Of a stretch of DNA of 9,032 nt, positions 1 to 5,493 are shown in pieces (within the stretch, counting starts at the first letter, position 1; the number at the start of each line of letters is the position of its first letter). The DNA lies in NCBI GenBank assembly GCA_029239545.1, contig JARBUQ010000147.1:1-9032 (forward strand). Direction: 5' to 3'. Both the position numbers and the translations under genes were made by a program. The notes beneath the pieces are model-generated. The model searched no databases. It saw only the letters and a list, made by a program, of their open reading frames with translations, and had not been told where the DNA came from. Source of the stretch: Paenibacillus sp. Lineage in GTDB: Bacteria > Bacillota > Bacilli > Paenibacillales > NBRC-103111.

Positions 1-190
1 GAATGCCCCAAATTAAGTTTTTAAAGGACAAGGATTTTGAGTTTTATGCGAAAAGGTGTGTCAAGAAGCTAAGAGAAGCTTTAGAGGGGGCCACTTCTAT
101 TCGACTGGGGAATGCCTTGGGCTGAATTGGTTAAAGATTTTTATGGACAATGGCGATTATATCGGGTTGAGAGTTAGAAAGGGAGAGGAA
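1..190. other. No complete gene; short open frames only
   Basis: No complete gene can be supported here. One plus frame is open from the left edge to a stop at 123-125 and reads as a basic, helical-looking peptide. A second plus frame, open from just after a stop at 38-40, runs to a stop inside the end of the cheY-like gene and contains the stretch DNGDYIGLRVRKGEE. The two frames overlap in a way that would fit a frameshifted gene remnant, but codon evidence is too short to decide. No clear terminator for the cheY-like gene, which ends at 191 on the minus strand, is visible. Confidence 0.25.
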
Positions 191-556
191 TTAGTTTTGC
201 TCTAATAATTTGAGGATGGCGACTTGAACTCTTTCCTTCTGGACCGGCTTGGCTATAAAATCCTTGGCGCCGAGAGAGAGAGCTTCAATCACCATAGGCT
301 GATGTGACATGGCCGAGCACATAATGACCTTGGCCTTGGGATCGATGGCGCGTATTTTGCGAAGGGCAGTTACACCATCCATAAGGGGCATAGTGATGTC
401 CATCGTTACCAGATCGGGTCTGGTTCGCTTATACATGGAGACTGCTTCTTCTCCGTTGGTAGCTTCGGCAACTACTCTGCAGCCAATTTCACATACGATA
501 TCTTTTATAATTGTTCTCATGAAAGCGGCGTCGTCAACAATCATAACGGTATGCAT
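191..556 (-). CDS. CheY-like single-domain response regulator
   Basis: A 121-residue stand-alone receiver domain that should be phosphorylated by a histidine kinase and act by protein contact, because it has no output domain. Key receiver residues are all present: the acidic pair D8-D9 in VDDAAFMR, phospho-acceptor D53 in TMDITMP, the switch serine S81 in MCSAM, and K103 in the KP motif. The sequence closely resembles Bacillus-type chemotaxis CheY, including IMCSAM and GAKDFI. The frame is open 58 codons further upstream, but the start at 556 is preferred because AAGGTGA lies 5 bases before it and the protein then begins at the usual place for the family. There are no chemotaxis or kinase genes beside it. 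It is divergent from moaA across 256 bp. Its partner and output cannot be told from this window; it may be the motility CheY or a paralog used elsewhere. Confidence 0.9.
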   Translation of the reverse strand: MHTVMIVDDAAFMRTIIKDIVCEIGCRVVAEATNGEEAVSMYKRTRPDLVTMDITMPLMDGVTALRKIRAIDPKAKVIMCSAMSHQPMVIEALSLGAKDFIAKPVQKERVQVAILKLLEQN

Positions 557-614
557 GCGAATCACCTTACCTTCAACAATGATGTCAAGATCGGAACAGA
601 ATCGTCTACCTTCT

Positions 615-644
615 ATATTAGTGTTTATTAGTCCTGATTGTGAA
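615..644 (-). promoter_or_regulatory. Possible promoter of the cheY-like gene
   Basis: On the minus strand TTCACA (639-644) and TAATAT (615-620) are separated by 18 bases, giving a plausible SigA-type promoter with a leader of about 50 bases. A TAAA followed after 17 bases by GACGATTC overlaps the same area and only loosely resembles a SigD (motility) promoter. Neither match is strong. Confidence 0.3.
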
Positions 645-760
645 GTACCGCATGGCACTCTTTTCCAACAAAAAGATAGGTAAAAAGTCACGCATGTGTA
701 AGTGTCCGCTACAAAGTGCGACAACTGCACCTGCTTTATGAGCCATAAGACTGCTTAGTG

Positions 761-769
761 TGATAGAAT
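761..769 (+). promoter_or_regulatory. Possible extended -10 promoter of moaA-moeA
   Basis: TGATAGAAT fits the extended -10 pattern TGnTATAAT with one difference. It lies 43 bases before the moaA start. No good -35 box sits 16 to 18 bases upstream, which is tolerated by extended -10 promoters. A small palindrome, TTATG-AGC-CATAA (736-748), occupies the -35 area and could be an operator, though it is short enough to be chance. I see no molybdenum-cofactor riboswitch in the leader. Confidence 0.35.
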
Positions 770-812
770 GAATATATCTAAGAGTCACGATGGACTTTGA
801 AGGAGGGCTAGC

Positions 813-1817
813 ATGAATACGACACTTGTGGATCGGTTCGGTAGAGTTCACGATTATTTGCGTATCTCGGTCACGGATCGTTGTAACCTCCGTTGCGTAT
901 ACTGCATGCCAGAGGAAGGCATGGAATTTGAGCCGGATGACCGAATTCTAACGTTCGAAGAAATAACGGAAGTAGTTCGTGTTCTGGCCCGGTTAGGCGT
1001 ACGCAAGCTGCGTATTACGGGCGGAGAGCCTTTGGTCCGCAAAAATCTCGAGGTATTAATTACTATGCTGTCTGCTATTCCGGGAATTGAAGATATAGCG
1101 TTGACTACGAACGGGATTTTTCTGGCGCCTCGGGCTGCGCGTCTTAAAGAAGCGGGTGTGACGAGAGTCAATATAAGTCTGGATTCGCTTCGTGCCGATC
1201 GTTTCGCGGCGATTACCCGTGGCGGTGATATCAAAAAAGTGCTTGCTTCCTTAGAGGAATCAGTCCGAATCGGATTTCAACCGATCAAGCTGAATGTGGT
1301 TCTGATGAAGGGCGTAAATGATGATGAGATTGCTGACTTTCTTAAAATGACGATGGAACGGGACCTAACGGTTCGGTTTATTGAATATATGCCGATTGGT
1401 CATGAGGACGAGGGGTGGCGCACTAAGTATGTGCCTTTGTCAACGGTTCTGGATGTTTGCGCTGCAAACAACTGGGAGATCGCCCCCTTTGGAGATGTGT
1501 ATGGGAATGGGCCGAGCCGCAATTATCGAATTGAGGGAGCGGCAGGCACCTTTGGTTTGATTCATCCCGTAAGCGACCATTTCTGTGAATCCTGCAACCG
1601 ATTGCGGTTGACCGCTGACGGCAGTATTAAACCTTGCCTGTACTGGACGGATGAATTTAATGTGCGCACTTATATAGGAGATGAACAAGGGATGCAGCAG
1701 ATGTTCTTCCGTGCGCTCGATGTCAAGCCATTGAATCATGAGATGGCCCAAGCTCTGTCGCAGGAGGCACAGTCCCATACGCCGACACTGCGGCGGATGT
1801 CACAGATCGGAGGCTGA
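813..1817 (+). CDS. moaA: GTP 3',8-cyclase MoaA (Moco biosynthesis)
   Basis: A radical S-adenosylmethionine enzyme that rearranges GTP to 3',8-cyclo-GTP, the first step of molybdenum cofactor synthesis, completed by MoaC to give cyclic pyranopterin monophosphate. The 334 residues are full length for the family. The N-terminal cluster motif is C24-x3-C28-x2-C31 in DRCNLRCVYC. The SAM-contacting ITGGEPLVR follows at 68-76. The second, GTP-binding iron-sulfur cluster is held by C258, C261 and C275 in FCESCNRLRLTADG and KPCL. The chain ends in the family's Gly-Gly tail (MSQIGG), which reaches into the active site. The start is supported by GAAGGAGG at 799-806, six bases ahead. The stop codon overlaps the moeA start by one base, so the two are co-transcribed and probably translationally coupled. 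It needs MoaC, MoaD/E and Mog-type partners encoded elsewhere. Confidence 0.97.
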   Translation: MNTTLVDRFGRVHDYLRISVTDRCNLRCVYCMPEEGMEFEPDDRILTFEEITEVVRVLARLGVRKLRITGGEPLVRKNLEVLITMLSAIPGIEDIALTTNGIFLAPRAARLKEAGVTRVNISLDSLRADRFAAITRGGDIKKVLASLEESVRIGFQPIKLNVVLMKGVNDDEIADFLKMTMERDLTVRFIEYMPIGHEDEGWRTKYVPLSTVLDVCAANNWEIAPFGDVYGNGPSRNYRIEGAAGTFGLIHPVSDHFCESCNRLRLTADGSIKPCLYWTDEFNVRTYIGDEQGMQQMFFRALDVKPLNHEMAQALSQEAQSHTPTLRRMSQIGG

Positions 1818-3124
1818 TGCTTGTGAACAGCAGCATACCGCGTAGAACGATGATTACAGTTGAAGAGGCGCAGGCCCGGATCGCGGCTCAGCTCGGGAAG
1901 GGGCTGCCCTCCGAGCAAGTTCCGCTGCTCGGCAGCTTGGGCCGCAGGCTGGCACGCGACCTTGTCGCAGACCAGCCGATCCCGCACTTCAGCCGCTCCG
2001 GAGTCGACGGCTATGCCGTTCGCGCGCAGGATACAGCCTGCGCGGAGCCAGGACGTCCGGCTGTGCTGGACGTCGTAGAGACTATCGCTTGCGGGCAGGT
2101 GCCGCAAGCGAGCATCGGCGCGGGCCAAGCCGCGCGCATTATGACCGGCGCGGCTGTGCCGGCCGGTGCTGATGCGGTCATCATGCTGGAGATGACCGAA
2201 GCCGTTGTCCCGGCGGGCAGCCCGCCCGGGACGAGCACGCTTGTGCGCGTGGGCAAGCCGGCCGCGCCCGGCGACAACGTCACCGCCGTCGGCCGCGAGG
2301 CGGCGGCGGGCGAGCTGCTGCTCGCCGCGGGCACGCGCATCGGCGCAGGCGAAGCCGCTGTGCTGGCGTCGCTTGGCTGCGCCAGCGTCGCTGTACGCAA
2401 GCGTCCGCTCGTCGCCGTGCTGGCGACAGGCACCGAGCTGCTGCCTGTGGATACACCCTCACCACTTCCGGTGAGCGGTATCCGAGACAGCAACTCGACG
2501 ATGCTCGCTGCGCTGGCCGCCTCTGCGGGAGCCGACGCTGAGCTGCTCCGTACGGCTTCCGACCGTTTGGAGGACGTATTGCCTCTGGTACGCCAAGTGA
2601 TGTCCTCAGGAGACTACGATGCGATCATAACGAGCGGCGGGGTGTCTGTCGGCGACTATGATGTGATGGTCGAGCTATTCCGACAATGGGATGGGGAACT
2701 GCTGTTCAACAAAGTGCAGATGCGCCCGGGAAGTCCAACAAGCGTAGGGGTGTGGCACAATCGGTTGTTATTCGCTCTATCCGGCAATCCTAGTGCTTGT
2801 ATGGTTGGTTTCGAGCTGATGGTGCGTCCTGCTCTACTAAGAATGCAGGGAGTAGAAGACCCTGTGAACCCCGGTCCTAACCGATTTGAGGCCGTATGGG
2901 ATGGCGAAATCGTCAAGGGAACGGTTTATGAGCGTTACATACGCGCCAAGCTGCGGTTTGAAGCAGGCACTGTCTATGTGATGCCTGCTGGCGGTAACAA
3001 ATCCAGTGATTTGATTTCACTAAGCAAGGCCCAATGCCTGGTCATCGTCCCCCCTGGCGGTGAAGGTATAACGCCTGGCAGTCATGTGCAGGTAATAGGC
3101 ATTGAGGGCTGTTCGCTATTCTAA
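1817..3124 (+). CDS. moeA: Molybdopterin molybdenumtransferase MoeA
   Basis: Inserts molybdate into adenylylated molybdopterin, the last common step of molybdenum cofactor synthesis. At 435 residues it is slightly longer than typical 400-residue MoeA. Family motifs appear in order: FSRSGVDGYAV (58-68), RIMTGAAVPAGADAV (107-121), LATGTELL (202-209), IRDSNSTML (222-230), TSGGVSVGDYD (272-282, the MPT-binding MogA-like domain), MRPGSP (302-307) and LSGNP (321-325), then the C-terminal beta domain. The ATG at 1817 overlaps the moaA stop, but GGAGG (1809-1813) is only 3 bases from it. A GTG at 1823 sits 9 bases away and may be the true start; an ATG at 1850 is also possible. Roughly 1861-2580 is much richer in GC than the rest of the gene and window, which is odd within one reading frame. 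All motifs are intact, so the protein should work. Confidence 0.96.
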   Translation: MLVNSSIPRRTMITVEEAQARIAAQLGKGLPSEQVPLLGSLGRRLARDLVADQPIPHFSRSGVDGYAVRAQDTACAEPGRPAVLDVVETIACGQVPQASIGAGQAARIMTGAAVPAGADAVIMLEMTEAVVPAGSPPGTSTLVRVGKPAAPGDNVTAVGREAAAGELLLAAGTRIGAGEAAVLASLGCASVAVRKRPLVAVLATGTELLPVDTPSPLPVSGIRDSNSTMLAALAASAGADAELLRTASDRLEDVLPLVRQVMSSGDYDAIITSGGVSVGDYDVMVELFRQWDGELLFNKVQMRPGSPTSVGVWHNRLLFALSGNPSACMVGFELMVRPALLRMQGVEDPVNPGPNRFEAVWDGEIVKGTVYERYIRAKLRFEAGTVYVMPAGGNKSSDLISLSKAQCLVIVPPGGEGITPGSHVQVIGIEGCSLF

Positions 3125-3136
3125 CATACATTGCCA

Positions 3137-3175
3137 AATACCCCGTCACCATCCTACAGATGGGTACGGGGTATT
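3137..3175 (+). terminator. Stem-loop after moeA, probable terminator
   Basis: A perfect 10-bp stem, AATACCCCGT (3137-3146) with ACGGGGTATT (3166-3175), carries an inner 5-bp stem, CCATC with GATGG, across a 2x2 internal loop, closing on CTACA. It begins 12 bases after the moeA stop. The following run, ATTGTCT, is poor in T, so it may work as a weak intrinsic terminator or as a 3' end stabiliser. It could also serve the convergent yjcZ-type transcript. Confidence 0.65.
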
Positions 3176-3189
3176 ATTGTCTAGAATGA

Positions 3190-3238
3190 GGGGAAGCTTC
3201 AACTTATAATCAAGTTGCCGCTATGATTGTTGAACCCC
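3190..3238. repeat. Nested, competing inverted repeats
   Basis: The perfect pair CAACTT (3200-3205) and AAGTTG (3212-3217) flanks ATAATC. An outer pair, GGGG (3190-3193) plus TTCAAC (3198-3203) with GTTGAA (3229-3234) plus CCCC (3235-3238), shares bases with it, so the two folds exclude each other. It sits between the moeA stem-loop and the 3' end of the YjcZ-type gene and could end or process that transcript. No second copy is seen in the window. Confidence 0.35.
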
Positions 3239-3266
3239 TGCAGGATGCGCCGACTCGTGTGTTTTT

Positions 3267-3356
3267 TTAGATAAAAGCAGCCCCTGTAACGATTACTAAC
3301 AGGATATAAAGCACCAAGATAATACTAATGGATGTGAAGGCTCCTCCAGCACTCAT
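3267..3356 (-). CDS. YjcZ-type small sporulation membrane peptide
   Basis: A 29-residue peptide starting MSAGGAF and continuing into a run of aliphatic residues (IIILVLYILLVIV-like, about residues 10-23) with a short tail ending in AAFI. This glycine-containing head plus one hydrophobic helix is the pattern of the YjcZ/YmaF-style small proteins called sporulation proteins in Bacillus and Paenibacillus; their molecular role is unknown. It should be a single-pass membrane peptide. The start is well supported: AAAGGAGG lies 7 bases before the ATG. A CATATGCT-like sequence about 50 bases upstream faintly resembles the -10 of a mother-cell sigma factor, but I cannot find a matching -35. It follows the NlpC/P60 gene on the same strand with 121 bases between, and is convergent with moeA. 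It is easily missed because of its size. Confidence 0.82.
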   Translation of the reverse strand: MSAGGAFTSISIILVLYILLVIVTGAAFI

Positions 3357-3456
3357 GTAGCATCCTCCTTTCGAGATCCGGATTATTCAGCATATGTAGG
3401 TTGCTGTATTCCAGACTGGACATTTGCCCAGTTGGAGAGCCCGGATTTCCACATCC

Positions 3457-3475
3457 CTTAACTCGAGAAGTTAAG
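3457..3475 (-). terminator. Small inverted repeat after NlpC gene
   Basis: CTTAACT (3457-3463) and AGTTAAG (3469-3475) form a 7-bp stem around CGAGA, beginning 2 bases after the stop codon of the NlpC/P60 gene on the minus strand. There is no T run after it and the stem is AT-rich, so termination would be weak. It may instead stabilise a transcript running on into the YjcZ-type gene. Confidence 0.3.
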
Positions 3476-3477
3476 CT

Positions 3478-4239
3478 TTACAAGGCGCTTCCGCCGAATA
3501 GGAACCTGTATTCCCAATGCTTGCCGGCAATGGAATCAATCCGTACTCCGCCTGATTCCTTAGAATAAGTGTGCATGACTTGGCCATTTCCCAGATAAAT
3601 GCCAACATGCGTAATCGTTTGAGTAGACTTGTTGAATCCGGAGTACTTGGAAGCGCTCGTTCCCTTATAACTCATGAAGAACATCAGATCCCCAGGCTGC
3701 AGCTGACGCCAGTCCGTCTTTACTGCATTATGGGACTTCACATAGCTGCCTTGGCCGCGAGAATCCGCAGGCAGCTTAAGGTTAGCGCCGTCGAGGAAAG
3801 CTTGACGAACGAAATCCGAGCAGTCGAATGTGTTCGTATTATTGCGATTGGACCCGAATTCATAAGGGGTTCCCAAATATTTTTTTCCTGCCTGGATGAT
3901 CTTGGTTACTTTTGTAGAAGCGCTGCCATTACTAGGCGAAGACCCTGGGTTGGAAGCAGAGCCTCCTGAAGCGAATATTGTAGTATATTGATCCAGCGTA
4001 GTTATGTAGCCAACTCGATTGTTTTTATCTTTGACTTTAAACCAGTAAGCGTTTACTTTTTCTATAATGTCTAATGTCTCACCCTTCTTCAGATAGCTGA
4101 TCCGATTGCTCGAAAGGGAGGGCTTGTCCCGGAAGCTGACGCTTTTGTCCACTTTCGCCACGTCGGCGAAGGCCTGGGTAGGTAAGGCTAGGGTAGCGGT
4201 AACGAGGAGTGTCAGAGCGATGGTTCTGGTCTTTCTCAT
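3478..4239 (-). CDS. Secreted SH3b-NlpC/P60 peptidoglycan hydrolase
   Basis: A 253-residue secreted enzyme expected to cut within peptide stems of peptidoglycan, typically the gamma-D-glutamyl to diamino acid bond. A signal peptide (basic MRKTR, hydrophobic 7-20, likely cleavage after AFA at 25) is followed by one bacterial SH3 domain (about 28-88) that should bind the wall, a Ser/Gly/Asn-rich linker (91-108), and an NlpC/P60 domain (about 111-253). The catalytic cysteine is C140 in TFDCSDFVRQAF. H211 in THVGIYLGNG and H223 in VMHTYS complete the usual Cys-His-His arrangement. GGAGGT lies 5 bases before the ATG. It is divergent from the lysR gene across 225 bp. Its catalytic domain is about 73% identical, by hand alignment without gaps over 141 residues, to the hydrolase at 7901-8878. 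The exact bond cut and biological role (growth, separation or spore stage) are not visible. Confidence 0.92.
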   Translation of the reverse strand: MRKTRTIALTLLVTATLALPTQAFADVAKVDKSVSFRDKPSLSSNRISYLKKGETLDIIEKVNAYWFKVKDKNNRVGYITTLDQYTTIFASGGSASNPGSSPSNGSASTKVTKIIQAGKKYLGTPYEFGSNRNNTNTFDCSDFVRQAFLDGANLKLPADSRGQGSYVKSHNAVKTDWRQLQPGDLMFFMSYKGTSASKYSGFNKSTQTITHVGIYLGNGQVMHTYSKESGGVRIDSIAGKHWEYRFLFGGSAL

Positions 4240-4261
4240 TTTTTACCTCCATGTATGAAAT

Positions 4262-4337
4262 ATTGGACAGATCCCTACAACATTCCTCTGATGGACAAAA
4301 TTTCAGGGGGTTTGCGCTTGTGGTAAATCCGTCCAAT
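4262..4337 (-). promoter_or_regulatory. Candidate structured leader RNA of NlpC gene
   Basis: Read on the minus strand, ATTGGACGGAT (4337-4327) and ATCTGTCCAAT (4272-4262) pair over 11 bp with a single G-U pair, closing a 76-nt element that ends 22 bases before the start codon. Inside, CCACAA (4323-4318) pairs with TTGT-A-GG (4280-4274) and CCCTGA-side bases (4308-4303) pair with TCAG-A-GG (4291-4285), each with a bulged A. The innermost loop is 11 nt. The element lies between the likely promoter and the ribosome binding site. It does not match a riboswitch consensus I can recognise. It could be a ligand- or protein-binding leader, an mRNA stabiliser or, as DNA, an operator pair. Confidence 0.45.
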
Positions 4338-4367
4338 CCCTTCTCCTGTAAAGGATCATTAAAAAGG

Positions 4368-4378
4368 TATAATATAAT
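4368..4378 (+). promoter_or_regulatory. Possible lysR promoter -10 (TATAATATAAT)
   Basis: Two overlapping perfect TATAAT boxes (4368-4373 and 4373-4378) lie 87 to 97 bases before the lysR start. No good -35 box is found 16 to 19 bases upstream for either, so expression may be weak or activator-dependent. The same bases form the -10 box of the opposing NlpC promoter, so the two directions should compete for polymerase. Confidence 0.35.
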
Positions 4379-4397
4379 GGGTGAAAGTAGTAATCAA
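4369..4397 (-). promoter_or_regulatory. Likely promoter of the NlpC/P60 gene
   Basis: On the minus strand TTGATT (4392-4397) and TATTAT (4369-4374) are exactly 17 bases apart, a good SigA-type match (4 of 6 and 5 of 6). Initiation near 4362 would give a leader of about 120 bases that contains the whole foldable element at 4262-4337. Confidence 0.5.
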
Positions 4398-4464
4398 ACA
4401 CTGATTCAGAGGTAGAGCTATAATTTAAAAAACATGAATCTACGATTCCAGAGGGGAGATTTCA

Positions 4465-5367
4465 TTGACTCTGCAGCAACTAAAGTACGTAATTGAGGTC
4501 GCGAATCGAGGCTCCATTAATGAAGCTGCCAAACGATTGTTTATTTCTCAGCCCAGCCTTTCGAATGCGATCAGGGATCTGGAGGAAGAAATGCAAATAA
4601 CGATCTTTGATAGATCGAATCGAGGGATTTCGCTCTCTAAAGAGGGGGTTGAATTTCTAAGCTACGCCAGACAAGTAATCGAGCAGGCAGAATTATTGGA
4701 AAATCGGTATCTCGATGCTAAACCTGCCCCTCAGCATTTTTCGGTTTCTACACAGCACTATGCTTTCGCCGTGAATGCGTTTGTGAACTTGGTCCAACAG
4801 TATGGTCAAGAGGAATATGAGTTAGCGCTGCGCGAGACCAAGACCTATGAAATTATCGAGGATGTCAAAAGTTTACGCAGTGAGATTGGGATTTTATATC
4901 TCAATGAGTTTAATGGGAAAGTCATTAATAAGCTGCTTAAAGCTGCGAATTTGCAATTCAACAGTTTGTTAACGGCTAAACCGCATATTTTTATCAGTAT
5001 TCAAAATCCTTTGGCCAGCCAACCCATTGTGACTATCGATCAGCTTCAGCAATACCCTTACCTTTCCTTTGATCAAGGGGAGTATAATTCCTTTCACTTT
5101 TCTGAAGAGATTCTCAGTACGATGTCACATAAGAAAAGCATTCGTGTTAATGACAGGGCGACACTGTTCAATCTATTGATCGGACTGAAAGGATATACGA
5201 TATCCACAGGGGTGTTGAGCGCGGATTTGAACGGCAATGAAATTATCCCTGTACCTTTGGATTCTGAGGAAACGATCAATGTCGGGTGGATTTCCCATAA
5301 AAATGTTTCACTCTCCAAGCTCGGAGCGGCTTATGTCCAAGAGCTCATGCTGGCAATATCCAAATGA
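4465..5367 (+). CDS. LysR-family regulator, likely of methionine genes
   Basis: A 300-residue LysR-type DNA-binding regulator. The winged helix-turn-helix is at about 2-60, with the core SINEAAKRLFISQPSLSNAI (17-36), followed by a linker helix and a periplasmic-binding-protein-like effector domain (about 90-295). Features such as FSVSTQHYAF, EIGILYLNEFN and VNDRATLFNLL recall the streptococcal MtaR/CpsY group, which controls methionine uptake and synthesis; this subgroup call is from memory of those sequences and is an inference. The start is TTG at 4465, chosen because GGGGAG (4453-4458) lies 6 bases ahead and the protein then starts at the family's usual MTLQQL. The nearest upstream ATG (4434) is in another frame and stops early. 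It precedes metE on the same strand by 126 bp, and that gap holds LysR-type operator sequences, so metE is the obvious target. Confidence 0.93.
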   Translation: MTLQQLKYVIEVANRGSINEAAKRLFISQPSLSNAIRDLEEEMQITIFDRSNRGISLSKEGVEFLSYARQVIEQAELLENRYLDAKPAPQHFSVSTQHYAFAVNAFVNLVQQYGQEEYELALRETKTYEIIEDVKSLRSEIGILYLNEFNGKVINKLLKAANLQFNSLLTAKPHIFISIQNPLASQPIVTIDQLQQYPYLSFDQGEYNSFHFSEEILSTMSHKKSIRVNDRATLFNLLIGLKGYTISTGVLSADLNGNEIIPVPLDSEETINVGWISHKNVSLSKLGAAYVQELMLAISK

Positions 5368-5375
5368 AAAGTTGT

Positions 5376-5392
5376 TATAGCTTCAAGCTATA
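5376..5392. promoter_or_regulatory. MET-box-like palindrome (LysR operator)
   Basis: TATAGCTTCAAGCTATA is a perfect palindrome of two 8-base arms around one central base. It matches the streptococcal MtaR MET-box TATAGTTTnAAACTATA, as I recall it, at 14 of 16 defined positions, and the two differences are symmetric. It also contains the general LysR form T-N11-A. It lies 8 bases after the lysR stop and about 67 bases upstream of the likely metE transcription start, the usual place for a LysR recognition site. A hairpin with no T run makes it unlikely to be a terminator. Confidence 0.65.
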
Positions 5393-5396
5393 GATG

Positions 5397-5425
5397 GATA
5401 TAGTTTAATCCAGTTACGCTATATC
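5397..5425. promoter_or_regulatory. Second half-site pair, possible activation site
   Basis: GATATAG (5397-5403) and CTATATC (5419-5425) are perfect inverted arms 15 bases apart. They repeat the TATAG and CTATA half-sites of the palindrome just upstream. The right arms of the two elements are 31 bases apart, close to three helical turns, as expected for a LysR tetramer contacting a recognition site and a promoter-proximal activation site. Confidence 0.45.
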
Positions 5426-5444
5426 GAATAATCCGTGCTATTCT
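5414..5444 (+). promoter_or_regulatory. Possible weak metE promoter
   Basis: TATTCT (5439-5444) or the overlapping GCTATT (5437-5442) could serve as a -10 box. The best -35 candidate, TTACGC (5414-5419), is poor and overlaps the second half-site pair. A weak -35 under an activator site fits a LysR-activated promoter. The leader would be about 40 bases, too short for an S-box or T-box. Confidence 0.3.
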
Positions 5445-5493
5445 TCTTGTAAATAACCGACTGATTAATTATACAAGTTGAGGTGCATACAAG

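Noticed and set aside
583..588. Perfect TTGACA on the minus strand before the cheY-like gene
   Set aside because: Any -10 at the right distance would place the transcription start within the coding region.
557..730. Upstream extension of the cheY-like frame by 58 codons
   Set aside because: The extension has no receiver homology, and a good ribosome binding site precedes the ATG at 556.
557..812. Molybdenum cofactor riboswitch before moaA
   Set aside because: No recognisable conserved core or long closed structure was seen in the leader.
2011..2493. Long minus-strand and extra plus-strand open frames inside moeA
   Set aside because: They arise from GC-rich third positions of moeA, which has all its family motifs; none has a ribosome binding site or a recognisable motif.
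3571..3969. 132-codon plus frame opposite the first NlpC/P60 gene
   Set aside because: Shadow of the hydrolase gene; the real frame carries signal peptide, SH3b and catalytic residues.
4240..4400. Known c-di-AMP or c-di-GMP riboswitch before the first NlpC gene
   Set aside because: The conserved core sequences I know for these classes are absent, although the region can fold.
5447..5475. TTGTAA and TATACA 17 bases apart as the metE promoter
   Set aside because: Transcription would begin at about 5482, inside the ribosome binding site. The CTTGTA/TACAAG pair there is only 6 bp.
5368..5493. S-box or T-box riboswitch before metE
   Set aside because: The gap is only 126 bases, has LysR-type palindromes and no terminator-antiterminator pair or T-box signature.
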